In this document: one piece after another, positions 44,076 to 55,760 of the stretch
Layout of the letters: the number at the start of each line of letters is the position of its first letter
How positions within the stretch are numbered: position 1 is the first letter of the stretch
Assembly: GCA_963969495.1 (NCBI GenBank)
Contig: OZ018317.1
Coordinates: 36,425,726 to 36,489,725, forward strand
Reading direction: 5' to 3'
Length of the DNA: 64,000 bases
From: Ceratothoa steindachneri
Taxonomy: Eukaryota > Arthropoda > Malacostraca > Isopoda > Cymothoidae
Notes under the pieces: generated by a model
The model's database searches: none
What the model saw: the letters and a program-made list of their open reading frames with translations, nothing else
What the model was told of the DNA's origin: nothing
Program-made: the position numbers and the translations under genes

Positions 44076-44264
44076 TTTATTTTTTATCTTCGTTTTCAAA
44101 ATATTTTGGATAGTAATAATTGCTCTAATATTTAACTTAGGACGATTTATTAAAAAGTCAGTATTTCAAAATAATAAGAAAAACAGCACTCCTTCGCTTA
44201 ATCCTAAATCGCGCTCTGGTCTTGTTCATGTAGGAGGTTAGTTTAGTAGTAGCAATGCGGGGTG

Positions 44265-44695
44265 AATGCAGGTGTTTTCTCGTTTCATTTAAAAAAATAA
44301 TTAGTAAGTTTAATGATGCGAATACTATCTATCGGAGTGTTAATATAAAAATACTAATGTCTAGACACGCACACACACATACACTAAAGCTTTCGAAGGA
44401 ATTTAGAGTCTACACACACACTGCAGCAAATCGCTACGATACATGTTTCCTCTACCCCCTCTGCCCCACTCCTAGCATTGGTCAGTGAAATTTTGGGGCG
44501 ATATAAAGACTGCATGTAGCTGATTTGTCATGTATTATTTTGTCCGCATAACAGTGGAGTTGCCACTTAGATTTTTTTCAATTTCTTCATCAGTCCGTCT
44601 AGTTGCCATATTTTAAATCATTTGTTGCTAAACATATCTGTATGTCACACGTTCTAAGATGATTCCCCATCCATACCGTATAACGCCCATACTTG
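44265..44695. repeat. left outer inverted repeat of the Polinton-like element
   Basis: About 430 bp, reverse-complementary to 47490-47926, with the polypyrimidine stretch near 44450 (cctctaccccctctgcccc) more diverged than the rest. Confidence 0.88.
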
Positions 44696-44886
44696 GTAAA
44701 TATTTTGCAACCGAAGATGTGTGTGTGGATCAGATTATAAATTTAGGTCAGACTATTCAGCCACGGTTGATTTCTTCGATCATGTTCGTTGACTTGTTCA
44801 TGAACACCCAATTGATCGGATTGAATTTGTGTATAGTGGGTCTGTCGAGGAATAGGCCTGAGGGATGGTTGGAGTTTTCCCCGAAT

Positions 44887-44888
<2 letters not shown>

Positions 44889-44930
<42 letters not shown>
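44889..44930. repeat. (TA)n microsatellite
   Basis: A TA run of about 42 bp within the sequence inserted in the left arm. Confidence 0.96.
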
Positions 44931-44931
<1 letters not shown>

Positions 44932-46435
44932 CCTATTATCCCGAATGCAGAGGAGTCGTCGTACTACTCCTTATACTTCGTTCGGCCCGTGCCCTGAAGG
45001 GCTTTATTGACTCAGAGTGCTTAGAGGTTGGCTACGGAGGGATTGGAATAAACTTTGCCAGCAGGCGACCCAAAGGAAGTTAGATACACAACAATATGAA
45101 AATAAAGTTTAATGAACACTAAACAAGAAAAAAATATATATATAAATAAGGTGCTTTGAGAGATAAATTAATAAGAGAATCTCGGGTATCTTACTTAGCT
45201 TGTAAATAACTGTTCACTATGTAAATCCCTATACACTTTTAATGTTGGTAAGCTTCGCGATGAAGTTGGGGAATGTGAAAGGGTTACCTTGGAACCTGAT
45301 GTTCGGGTGGCGCTGGTGAGTAAAGGTGGTGAGATAAGGAGTGGAGACGATGAGGTAGGTTCTTCAGGGACCGACCTGTTTGCACAATTCCCTCACGATT
45401 CTGCTGGAAGAAGGCGGTGACGGGAGCTTCTTGTTAAAGAGGGCCCCACGCTCGTGAACTCCGAGGAATCTTGGGTGCCTCTGTGAGGGGGACGAAGTGA
45501 ACTATCGATGTGTAGGGTCACGGAGAAAAGCCGAAATCTAGTTTTCTCGCTTAGGAAACCAGAGTGAGACTGTTTTTAGCTTCGGCTATGAAAACGTGAG
45601 TACGAGCCTTGGTCCGCACTGACTTGCAGACCAACGGGGTAAAGAGCCTCCCTAACTGGGATCGATCTCCTCTCTAAAGACTTGGTGCTTCGACGATTTA
45701 CCACAACACCGAGATAGATAGCAATTCCTGCCTCGCCAGATGTTGTGCAAGCTCTACTACCGAGGGTTAAAAGAATTCATCTTTTATACCCGAAACTCGC
45801 GAGTGGTTCACATGGCTCCGAAAGTAGATTTGATGTCAAGCGCCCTTCTTAGGGTTAGAGCTGCTTGATTACCTCCTCCATTTACTCCTTTGTAAACTTC
45901 CGGAAACCACCGGAAGCCAAGATGGGCTCCCATCTATCGATAACCAGTCCGGGAAGGAATGCGGTGGTTAGCTGAAATGGCCGGCGGGTTCTTCAGGCGG
46001 GAGGCCACCAAACATCGGCCCGCAAGTGGAAGGTTTGATATCGCGGCCCGCCCGGAAGGGAGGTGGGGAAACGTGGGAGCATTAGGCTATTCTCCTACAT
46101 GCATATTGCATTCTAACATGGTTAATGATGGTGAGAAAGTAGTGAACATCGCTATATTTGACACAAAACCCCTGTTTTTCGCTTTCTCTCATAGTATTCC
46201 CATCAACTCACTGATATGATGAAAATAAAGATTGGAGAGGCAAGGATGAATGAATTCTCCTTCTCACAAGATCGAGATAATGGGATGAGTTATTTTGTAG
46301 ACAAATTAAAACATTAGTAATTAAATGCCTTTTTTCAATCTTTATTTTATTCATATTAATCAGTAAACATTATTAACGATTAAAAATATATACTTAAAGA
46401 GCTGATAATAGCTGACAGGGATTCGACGGATAATA
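44931..46435. other. unidentified GC-richer insertion
   Basis: The stretch 44935-46085 is clearly more GC-rich than its surroundings (for example cgcggcccgcccggaaggga at about 46041) and lies inside the split left arm of the Polinton-like element. No frame longer than 86 codons and no recognisable domain, LTR or primer-binding site was found. A non-autonomous retroelement is possible but unproven. Confidence 0.4.
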
Positions 46436-46440
46436 ACTTT

Positions 46441-46710
46441 TTAAATGTCATGTAAGATCCCCTTGAAGCCGAAAGGTATGGTTCGATAATTCCCTGGGAG
46501 TTCAATGCGTTTACGAAAGATTTTTCTTAAAATCTTTTCCCCTCTCACTTCTTTGACTCCACCGTATTCCTCGGCTCTAAAACCAATAAATGGTACAGAG
46601 ATGCGACTATTATCATCAGATCCAACTAGGCGTTTCATAGCATCGTATGTTATTATATCCTTCGTCTGAGTGTTGGTGGTTAATCCTTTAGTACGAACCA
46701 TCCTGGAAAT
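46441..46710 (-). pseudogene. unknown Polinton-associated ORF, copy 1
   Basis: The minus strand reads LTTNTQTKDIITYDAMKRLV, then SVPFIGFRAEEY, VKEVRGEKIL and RKRIELPGNY, ending at a stop about 46447. I do not recognise the family. It is basic at the C-terminus (RKIFRKR). It is paired with copy 2 at 47265-47480 in inverted orientation; I count 10 differences over 66 aligned residues. It follows the polymerase fragment directly, which suggests an internal deletion brought them together. Confidence 0.5.
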
Positions 46711-46759
46711 TGGTGTAAAAATTACTGTCGAAATGTAATTTTTTCTCATTGCTCATTTT

Positions 46760-47190
46760 CTCATAGTTAAAATACCTTTTTTTTCTGGAATCGGACCAAT
46801 ATAATTCAACGTTTCCTCTGAAAGAAAATCGTATAGAAAATAACCTTTTTCCACTTCGGGGATTCCCATTATTTTTGGCAGTTTTTTCAGTGATGATTAC
46901 ATGAATAAGAGTGTATCCTTTAAAATTATGTCCTGAATGAGCTCTAACTTAAAGATTTTTCGTCCCCGCTTCATTGGATTTGAAGTAAAGAGATTAGGAT
47001 TAAAATATTGAAGCAGCTCGTCATAGATGAATTATGTATTGAATTTGGCATTGTTATGTGCCATCACATTTGTTTTCACATTTTCTCTCGATCTTGTTAC
47101 TCGTATTAACTCTTTTATAAAGGGCTTACAAGTGGAATTTTACTATCTCTGCAAAAAGCTTTGTTCGTAGACCACAGTTCTTACATTATT
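46760..47190 (-). pseudogene. protein-primed family B DNA polymerase fragment (Polinton type)
   Basis: On the minus strand the segments in order are VMAHNNAKFNT with a stop, then FIYDELLQYFNPN, RGRKIFKLELIQDIILKDTL, SSLKKLPKIMGI, EVEKGYFLYDF and LNYIGPIPEKK. This order matches the 3'-5' exonuclease part of DNA_pol_B_2 proteins: the HN..F region, then D.L.F.. .L..LPK.FG, then ..KG.FP and NY.GP.P. The polymerase core motifs are absent. In-frame stops at about 46900 and about 47040 and a frameshift in an A run near 46782 make this a relic of the element's replication gene. Confidence 0.65.
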
Positions 47191-47252
47191 CATAAGTTTC
47201 ATTCTCAACGGGTCCCAAATCCTATTCGGTACGTATACAAACGACGAGTGGA

Positions 47253-47480
47253 GTGAAGTATATACTTTGTACTAAAAGATTAACCATTAACACTCAGACG
47301 AAGGATATAATAACCTACGATGCTAGGAAACGCTTAGTTGGAACCGATGATGATGGTCGCATCTCTGTACCATTTATGGGTTTCAGAGCCGAGGAATACG
47401 ATGCAGTGAAAGAGGTGAGAGGGGAAAAGATTTTGAGAAAAACCTGTCGTAAACGCATTGAACTACCAGGGAATTATTGA
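47253..47480 (+). pseudogene. unknown Polinton-associated ORF, copy 2
   Basis: A plus-strand frame, LTINTQTKDIITYDARKRLV, SVPFMGFRAEEY, VKEVRGEKIL, RKRIELPGNY and a stop at 47480. It lacks the TIPFGFKGILHDI extension of copy 1, because the sequence passes straight into the outer inverted repeat. The two copies look like part of long inverted arms rather than independent genes. Confidence 0.5.
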
Positions 47481-47489
47481 TACGGTGTG

Positions 47490-47926
47490 GATGCAGGATC
47501 ATCTTAGAAAATGTGACATACAGAGATGTTTAGCACCAAATTAATAGACGGACCAATTAAGAGATTGAACAAAATCTAAGTGGCAATGCCACTGTTATGA
47601 GGACAGAATAATACATGATAAATCAGCTTGATGCAGTGTTTATCTCACCCCCAAAATTCAGTGACCAATGATAGGGGTAGGGGAGAGGGCGTGTGGGAAA
47701 GGGCGGGGAAAGGGGGGTGAAAAAGGGGGGGAAGATGGGGGGGAGACATATATCGTAGCGATTTGCTCCAGTGTGTGTGTAGACTCTAAATTCCTTTGAA
47801 AGCTCTAGTGTATGTGTATGTGCGTGTCTAGACATTAGTAATTTTTTAAATTAATACTCCAATAGATAGCATTCACATCATTAAACATACTAATTCTTTT
47901 CAAAATGAAACGAGAAAACACCTGCA
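47490..47926. repeat. right outer inverted repeat of the Polinton-like element
   Basis: Reverse complement of 44265-44695. It contains a G-rich expansion (ggggaaaggggggtgaaaaa) at about 47706-47740 that lengthens this arm relative to the left. Confidence 0.88.
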
Positions 47927-48187
47927 TGTGTTCAAGGCTGGTGGATTAGGAGAAAAAACATCCCGTACCGATTTTTGAATAAAAGACGGATTGGAGTTAG
48001 TACTTTCGTCTATTCGACATTTTCAAACTCACAATGGTAAGAAAAATTAAGACATCTAGTATTTATACTAAGCACATTTCCTTATGAGGTCAACTTTTTT
48101 AATGCTATCAGATAAGTTGGATTTTAGAAAAAGTGATAAAATTGGATCCTAGCGAAAATAGCCCTGGGCTAACTTTCGTGATATTTC

Positions 48188-48368
<181 letters not shown>

Positions 48369-48889
48369 AAAAATCCAACAGGAAAATAAAAGGCGGATTC
48401 CAAGTACTTTAAAACTTGTTTAGTTCATTATCAAGGAATAACGAAAAATTTTACGAAGCTAGTATATACATATATGAGAGACAGCAGAGTAATGCCTCGC
48501 CCATGTACAACGAAAGGGCACAAAATAAAGAAATATTATCAAAGACGGATATGAATTAGAAAACTAAATAAATAAGGTCTACTTCCGGAAATTCCAACTG
48601 TGAGCAGAGAATGTAGACATTTAGGTCACTAAGATAAATACATGCACACATAATTGTGAATACATAAAAATAAACGAGAGAAACATAACTAAATTAGGAA
48701 ATCAAAGGGCTAAGATTTAAAATGGACAATTTCGTTATAAATAAGCCTTTTAATAACACGGTTCAGTTTAAAGAGGCCGGGGGATATATTAAAATTAGGC
48801 AAAGAATTAATGAATGAGCATTCAACAATATTTCTTTGACTAAAGTCATTAGATTTGTAAATAAATTTACCCGAATTCTAATTGATAGG

Positions 48890-49050
48890 GTAAGTTTTTT
48901 TAGATAAATGGACAAAAAAAGCCCCTCTGCTATCGCCCTTCCTAATATTGTATTTATGTTGCATCAAGCGTACACTTAATGATTTAACGGTTGGCCCAAA
49001 GTATTGCTTAGGGCAAACTGAACAATCGACAGAATAAACCATCCCTATAC
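48890..49050 (-). pseudogene. Penelope-like GIY-YIG endonuclease fragment
   Basis: It reads IGMVYSVDCSVCPKQYFGPT, VKSLSVRLMQHKYNIRKGDS and RGAFFVHLSK. The GMVY and QYFGPT pair correspond to GIY and YIG followed by the catalytic-Arg segment. The H of the family is at QHK. The stop of this frame at 48878 is before the expected Glu helix, so the domain is truncated or frameshifted. It differs from the 9.4-kb copy and represents another subfamily (CP.QY.GQT type). Confidence 0.75.
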
Positions 49051-49304
49051 TATTGTTATTATTATTAATCAGCAATTTTCACATGGTATGCTGATACTTG
49101 AATATGACAGAAATATTTAACTTATTCAAGAGGCGGGGAAGCAAGGAAAAGGACTCAGAAAACGGTAAAACAAGGGAGTTCTTAAAATTATATGCAAGGG
49201 GGATTTCAGTTCTGTAAACGGATATTTTTGCCAAATCTAGGCATCGTGCGAGAAATTTTGGAGGGTAGCAAAGATTGTTACATATTTCAAAGATCTTGGA
49301 AATC

Positions 49305-49520
49305 TCAAGAAATCAATACAGACCGTTTGACTTTATCATTATGACCTGAGTAAAAATGAATATAAAAACAGGCTTTGGTAGGCTTACGATAGACTGAAAA
49401 TATAAATACAGATGAAGTCCTATGAATAAGTAGATCTAAGAACGGGAAGACAGCATTTTGTTCGAGTTCAAGGGTAAATTTAATAGAGGCAACCAGAGAA
49501 TTAAATTCAGATGGAGTCAA
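49305..49520 (-). pseudogene. Penelope-like RT C-terminal fragment
   Basis: It reads FNSLVASIKFTLELEQNAVF, PFLDLLIHRTSS and FSVYRKPTKACFYIHFYSGH NDKVKRSVL, the conserved segment after the RT active site of Penelope-like elements (FT.E.E....LPFLD.L..R, then YRKPT.....I.). The active-site box upstream is not preserved in an open frame. Confidence 0.8.
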
Positions 49521-49559
49521 TAATCAGGTCGACAGCAAAGCGGTTGCCAAACTATTTGG

Positions 49560-49625
49560 ATAGCCGTGGTTCGGAACTCACGTTAATCAGTAGGTCCTTT
49601 AAATAGTAATAAAAGCATCTTAAAT
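49560..49625 (+). repeat. SINE-tail fragment
   Basis: The text ccgtggttcggaactcacg then ttaatcagtaggtcc and agtaataaaagcatct matches, on the plus strand, the tail of the minus-strand copies at 2724-2935. Confidence 0.5.
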
Positions 49626-49789
49626 GACAACAGATTGGTGGTAAAACTCTTGCCAATTGCTTTTCTATTAAAACTTCTAAAGTTTTTCGAATATTTCAGG
49701 AGACTGAAAATTGAGTACTTTGGAAGCAAGTTTTGCTTTTTCACCAACCTGAGAACTTCTCCAACTTCCCAAAATAACAAAAATAATTA

Positions 49790-52750
49790 CCACTGCCGAC
49801 TACTAAAAGCTCTCAAAAGCTATCATTCTCCAATACAAAAAAAAATAACTCAGGGGAATCCACACCAATTCATAAAAAGTCTCAAAAATCCTCGAATATA
49901 CGCGAGGAATCGCGTACCCTGCCTACCCAGGCAGGGTAAGCAGGGTGTACGCGCCCAACATGGCCTCCTGAATACAAATAACTAAAGGAAAGTTCGAAGA
50001 TAGAGCCTCCACAGCTCATCCCAGTTAGCCCGGAGTAGACAGAAATTGCATGGGAGGAAAATGCCCCCCAGGTCGAGCTCTAACTGGGGCTCCTCAATGT
50101 GAATCCCCATCTGCGAATGGTCGAATCTTCTCCGGAGGCTGCTAGTCGTAGACAGCGACGAACGAAACGCTGCTTTAGAAGGCTTACTGGGGGAAGTTTG
50201 ACTCAGTGTACAAGTCTCCACCTGGTGGGTGGGGAGGCTTTGAAGTCGGTGATCCATCATCTTTTGTAGGGTTCTGACCTTCCAAGCATCCCTGTCCAAT
50301 TTTGGACAGAGACGGAACGAGTGAAGTTCCCTTTTTGCTGCTCTCCATTCGGGGGATGGGGGGCACTTTTATGAGGCCCTGGAGAGGATCTCATGGCCAC
50401 CTTACGGTAGTACACCTCCTGTGAGTTTAACGAATTGTTGAGTGTGCGCGGCCGCTAAGCTTTTTGCACAGATAGAGGGATTGGTTTACCCGGGGCAGGG
50501 TGAAAGCTCGTGAGACGCCAGCTCTATTTGGATGGTACTCTGGTGAGCTAGAACCTAGAGAAGAGTTTAGAATTGGCGCGCTGGCTACCGTGTTTGTAGA
50601 CCTGGAGGGGTCAGGAACAAAGGGTACTTTTTCAACTGCAAGGCGTAGGAAGAAGCAGGTCAAACAGAGCGCGACATGATCATTTCCTAGGCCTTTCTGA
50701 TAAGATACGAGTCAAATTGCCTGGAGAAGCTGTGTGTAGCTCGCCGAAATTCACACACTTATATAATACATATTATCATGTATATAAGGCCTTAGATTTG
50801 ACTTCAGGTTGACCCTACTTGGTACGTCTACAAGAACGAGTTGAGTGTCCGAAGAAGAGCCGGAGCCAGTGGTAGCTCCTTAGTGGCAATGGCCTGAATG
50901 CTTTGACGCCATCGTGGTACCAGCCTGTATGCAGCGACTCGTGATTCCTGTCACAATTTAACATATTTGACATTATCCGCTCCCTCTTGGGCCAGCTCTT
51001 CTTTGATATCTGCTAAGGAGTAGTTAAAGAATTCCCTCGCATACAGACTACTTTCAAGAAGTTCATAGTAAAGTGCTGTGTTAGTTGTACAGGTTAGCCA
51101 TTGAGTGTCCTAAGAGCACCTCTAGTGGCCGCCTAGGAAGAATCAGCCCCATTCACCATAAATTCCCATTCCGAAAAACAGACGACTTTCTCTATCAAGA
51201 ATCCTGGCAAGTGCTTGATGCTGTTGGAACAGGTGTGTTTTGGTCAGCAAGCTGCTACCATCAGTATAATCACGAGGAATCACTTGAAGCCACCAGGATT
51301 GGAAACACCGGGTAACCTCTCGATGAGGTGCCTTGACGTCATCGAGGTTCAGTTTATTTACTCTTTAGCTTTGCTTGTTGGGACTTACCTCTTCGCCCTA
51401 GAGCACAGAGAGGCCGGACGTGCCTTACAATCCTTGGATGAGGACCCGTCCGTCTCCGGAATCCCCACGGTAGGTAAAGAATCGCTATTTTTCTTACTTG
51501 ACTTCTATTCTTATTTCTTGTTTTGGGGGAGAGGAGGGCACAGGCAGTGTACCTCCTTCTCCTTCCCCCGTCTGAAGGGGCACCGAGGCCGGTTGAGACA
51601 GCTTGAACCTGACCCTTGTCTGAAATGGTGAAGAGTCTGGTTGTAACTTGGGTACCATCAGAGGGAAGAGCTTCCTCCTCTCGTCTTGAGTCTTTGGGTC
51701 GATTAGCCCCGGGGGTAATCTTATACAAAATAGCCCTATGCTCGGGGCTGTCTCCCACTGAGTCATCGTTCGCTTCCTGAGAAGATCCTGCCATAGGAGC
51801 GAGGGAACCTCCTGGTCCATGTCTAGCTCGCGAGGGGCCTCCCTCTGGTCATCACATCAAGGTGTCGTGGAACCCCGCCAGGTACTGACTAGGCCATCCC
51901 TCCAGCAAGGATAGGGAAAAGGGAGAATATAGCCAAGTAAACCCTGCTCCTCCCACTAAAGAGGTACGGCCGATCTCTTAGCCACTATCGGGGACGGTAC
52001 TCCAAACGGAGGAGCTTCCGCAATTTTTTATTCTTGGTGACTCTGGGGAAGAGAAGGGTGGTCTGCCGGCTGAGCGGGAAATCCTATTACCAGTACACAT
52101 AGAAGAAATGAAGGAGGGGCTCCCTCAACATTAGAATAAACATGGAGGGCCCCTAAAAAGAACAGGAGAGATGTTGCTTTGTTGTTTTTTCGAGGTAGAG
52201 CTACCAAGGGGGAGCTCATTAGATGGGAGGACGGGATCTCTTCCACCGGTCGAATTCACCTCGCTTTCCCCTGGAAGCTAGGGGAAACCAGGCCATGCCT
52301 GTAGGCGAACATCCAGTATTTACTTCTTCTGTAGCCAGGATACAGTTGCAAGAAATAAAAAAGGCATACACACAAAGACAAAGACGTCCAATCTTTTGGT
52401 AAGTATAGGAAAAAGTCCTCCGAGAGGATCAGAAACGTCCAAAATATGAACATTTACTCAGCCTGCGGATGTGAGCTTTGATAATCCGACTCACCGTAAT
52501 TGGGACCCTGGCTTTATACTTTAGCCCCCAAAAGGATGGGGCCGGCTTAGACACCTCACATGTGCACTGGAACCCTTGAAAAGTGTGGGCAACCACGCAT
52601 ACTCCGCACCTAATACCCCCCTTAGCCTTTGGGCTTTCGGCCATCGCAGGAGGTAGAGACCTCACGGATTATCCTACCACTCAGAGCACTTTTGGATCGT
52701 AAGAGGAACAGGTGGACGTTTACCCTGCTGGGCATGGAGGGCACGTTATA
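49790..52750. other. 3-kb GC-richer region, unidentified
   Basis: Frames up to 146 codons occur mainly on the minus strand (49982-50299, 50427-50663, 51354-51820, 52028-52246, 52256-52453, 52429-52665), in different phases and without a recognisable domain. The strand bias and the contrast with AT-rich flanks suggest a degraded retroelement or a cluster of exons. I found neither LTRs nor protease/RT/integrase motifs. Short repeated phrases (ttgagtgtccgaagaagagc at about 50840, ttgagtgtcctaagagcacc at about 51102) hint at internal duplication. Confidence 0.4.
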
Positions 52751-52804
52751 AATCTCCATCGCTAGTTCGTAAAAGAACAGAAGTAATCATGGATGATAGA
52801 GAAA

Positions 52805-53375
52805 ATTTTAATCTTATTATTTTTTAAACCCATTAATGGTTCTATAACCTAGAAAGGTTTCTGAATTCATTAATGCTTCGTTACTAATTAATGATTCATA
52901 ACCAATTAATGATACATAAACCGATTAATGCTTCATTAACCCATTAATTCTTCTTTACCCTATGACTCCTTCAATATTTAACCCATTAATTCTTCTCTAA
53001 ACCATTAATGTTTTGTTAAAAAATTAATGCTTCGCTAAGCCCTTAATGATGCGGTATTACATATTTAACCTATTAATGGCTAGTTAAACCATTAATAGTT
53101 CATTACCCATAAATACTTAATCAATTTATTTTTAACCCAATAATGCTTCGTTAATCCATTGATGCTAATTTGATCCATTAATGCTTCGTTATCACATTAA
53201 TGTTGATTCAAGTCACGAATGCTTCGTCAACACATTAATGCCTCTTTAACCTATTGACCCTTCGTAACCCATTAATGCCTTATTATCTCATTAATACTTC
53301 TTTAACCATTTAATGCTTATTTAATCCATTAGTGATCCATTAATCCAATTTAACCCATTAATTCTCCTTTAATCC
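52805..53375. repeat. minisatellite, about 19-20 bp unit
   Basis: The unit is approximately cattaatgcttcgttaaccc, repeated about 28 times with considerable divergence. Confidence 0.9.
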
Positions 53376-53735
53376 ACGATGCAAATCTTGGTATCCTATA
53401 AACAGGAGAACGATCAAATGGAGTAAAAATTGTTTTTCGTTTAACATACATTTAACTGCCAGATTTCTAAAAAGGTGGATAATAATGGATTAATAGTAAA
53501 AAAAAAGGTGTAATCCAAAGAGGATATCTCATCAGAGAGAGGGAAGAGGGGAAAAATAGTCACGGAAAGAAACTTAAATTAATGAAGGAAAACGAGTATT
53601 GTTAGAGTATACGGATCGCAGAGTCGCAGATTTATAATATTAGTGTTGATATTATTTAAGTAATATTATCGGAATTATTGTTAATATTTGAACGCAACAA
53701 AAACTGAAAGAGGCATCAACAGAATAAGTATAGAA
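53376..53735. other. no gene recognised
   Basis: AT-rich sequence with a poly-A run near 53500. Confidence 0.4.
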
Positions 53736-53816
53736 ATTTTAAAGAAAAGAGAGAAAGAGAGAAAGATAGAAGGAGAGAAAGAGAGAAATAGAGTAAGAGA
53801 GAAAGTAATAGAAAGT

Positions 53817-53902
<86 letters not shown>

Positions 53903-53922
53903 AGAGAAAGAGAGAGAGAGTA
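53736..53922. repeat. (GA)n microsatellite with degenerate left shoulder
   Basis: A pure (AG)n core (about 53819-53894) follows interrupted gagaaagagag units. Confidence 0.96.
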
Positions 53923-53943
53923 ACAAGGAGTAACAAGGAAAAT

Positions 53944-54118
53944 AAGTACTCTAGAAGACCTTACGGTCCATTCAATGAGGGGTACCTTTGGACTAGCTGT
54001 CGAGCGGGCACATACCCGCTCAATTGCCTTACATCCTCCCTCAACGGCCACTTTTCAAGACTTTGTCTACAAGGATAAGAAGTACCCTAGAAGACCTTAC
54101 GGTCCATTCAAAGAGAGA
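53944..54118. repeat. direct repeat (about 35 bp, 133 bp apart)
   Basis: The text agtactctagaagaccttac then ggtccattcaatgag at 53945-53979 recurs as agtaccctagaagaccttac then ggtccattcaaagag at about 54080-54114. Each copy contains the palindrome gaccttacggtc. The copies bracket a stretch between the (GA)n and (TA)n tracts. Confidence 0.85.
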
Positions 54119-54123
54119 GATAG

Positions 54124-54125
<2 letters not shown>

Positions 54126-54199
<74 letters not shown>
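54126..54199. repeat. (TA)n microsatellite
   Basis: A TA run of about 74 bp. Confidence 0.97.
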
Positions 54200-54201
<2 letters not shown>

Positions 54202-54539
54202 TCCCTGTTCTTCATTCACGCGTGACGTCATTTCTTAGCTCGAAAGAGCGTGGCTATTGTCGCGTGGACAACTCAACTTTCCCCGAAATCTTCCCTATTG
54301 CGTTCCATTCAGTCCCCAACTGCCTTAGTTATGTGCCCTCCTGTCCCCAATATCTGCAGTTGTGTACCTTTCCGCTCTTCAATGCTTGCAAGAGGTTTTG
54401 TGGCTAAAAATCTTGCACACATTGTAATTTCGTCTACCTCTCCACTTTCTGTACATTTTCTCCTTACACCAACCCCCGTGTGATGCCTTCGTTGGTTTTC
54501 GCTTTGAATTTTTTTTTTTTAATCGAATGCATTTAATAA

Positions 54540-55265
54540 AAAGTTCCCTCGTTAATTACTCGGTTTCATTTTTTCCTCATTATAATTAACATTTCTTCCT
54601 ATTTATGTTATTTTATTTATCTTTATTCCTCATTTCCCTCCTTTTCTTCACCTCTTTCCCTACCTCTGCCCTTTTTATTCTCTTCTTTTATTTCTATACA
54701 GCTTTGGCCTTTTATTTCCTTATTCTAAACTTTATTCTTATTTATGCCCCTTTTATTTACCTTTATCCTTATTTCTGATCTTCATTTTTTTCTTGTTAAC
54801 TTTTTCACGTTTATTCTTATTTTTGCCCTTTCTCTACAGATTCGTCGATATTTCCCTTTTTTCTCCTATCTTTATTTTGGTCTTTTCTACTCACCCATTT
54901 TATTCACATTTTCGTTATTTCCCTTATTTCTACTCAGCTTTGGCCCTTTTATTTCCTTATTCTAACCTTTATCCTTATTTATGTCCTTCCTATTTCTCTT
55001 CTTCCTTGTTTTTGACCTTCAATTTTTTTTTCATTTTGCTTATCTTTCTATTTAAGTTTATTCTTATTTTACCATTTCTCTACACATTCGGCCATATTTA
55101 TTTTTTCCATCTTTATTTATGAGTTTTCTACTTACCTTTATCCTTATTTCTGCTTTTCCCTATTCACCTTTATCTTCTCTTGATCTTTCTGCTCATGCTT
55201 ATCCTTATTTTTTACTCACATTCATTCTTATTTCTGTCATTTCTTCTCATCTTTATTCGATTTCC
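54540..55265. repeat. pyrimidine-rich low-complexity / degenerate tandem region
   Basis: Phrases such as ttattcttatttYtgcccttt and ctactcacctttatccttat recur irregularly. The Leu/Phe/Ser-rich frames (54744-54965, 54793-55122) reflect base composition rather than coding. Confidence 0.7.

Positions 55266-55760
<495 letters not shown>

Larger units (their letters stand above)
44265..47926. mobile_element. collapsed Polinton/Maverick element
   Basis: The outer inverted repeats are 44265-44695 and 47490-47926. Shared landmarks are gcaggtgttttctcgtttca, tgtctagacacgcacacaca, gaatttagagtctacacaca, agtggagttgccacttagat and ttctaagatgattcc on the left, and their reverse complements on the right. Next inward on both arms lies the same short ORF in opposite orientation (46441-46700 -, 47265-47480 +). 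The centre (about 46760-47190) encodes a family-B DNA polymerase fragment. Polintons are 15-20 kb virus-related elements with long inverted repeats; this copy keeps only 3.7 kb. A 1.7-kb insertion splits the left arm at about 44695-46435. Confidence 0.65.
48370..49790 (-). mobile_element. Penelope-like element relic (RT end plus GIY-YIG)
   Basis: The minus-strand order is RT C-terminus (49520-49305), then GIY-YIG (49050-48900), then a terminus at 48385-48440 whose minus strand reads CTTGATAATGAACTAAACAA followed by GTTTTAAAGTACTTGGAATC. This is the layout of a Penelope-like element 3' half. The (TA)n tract at the end is where it was inserted or truncated. Confidence 0.75.

Noticed and set aside
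53681..54051. Arg-Glu or Leu-Ser repeat frames
   Set aside because: They are translations of the (GA)n microsatellite; likewise at 55573-55788.
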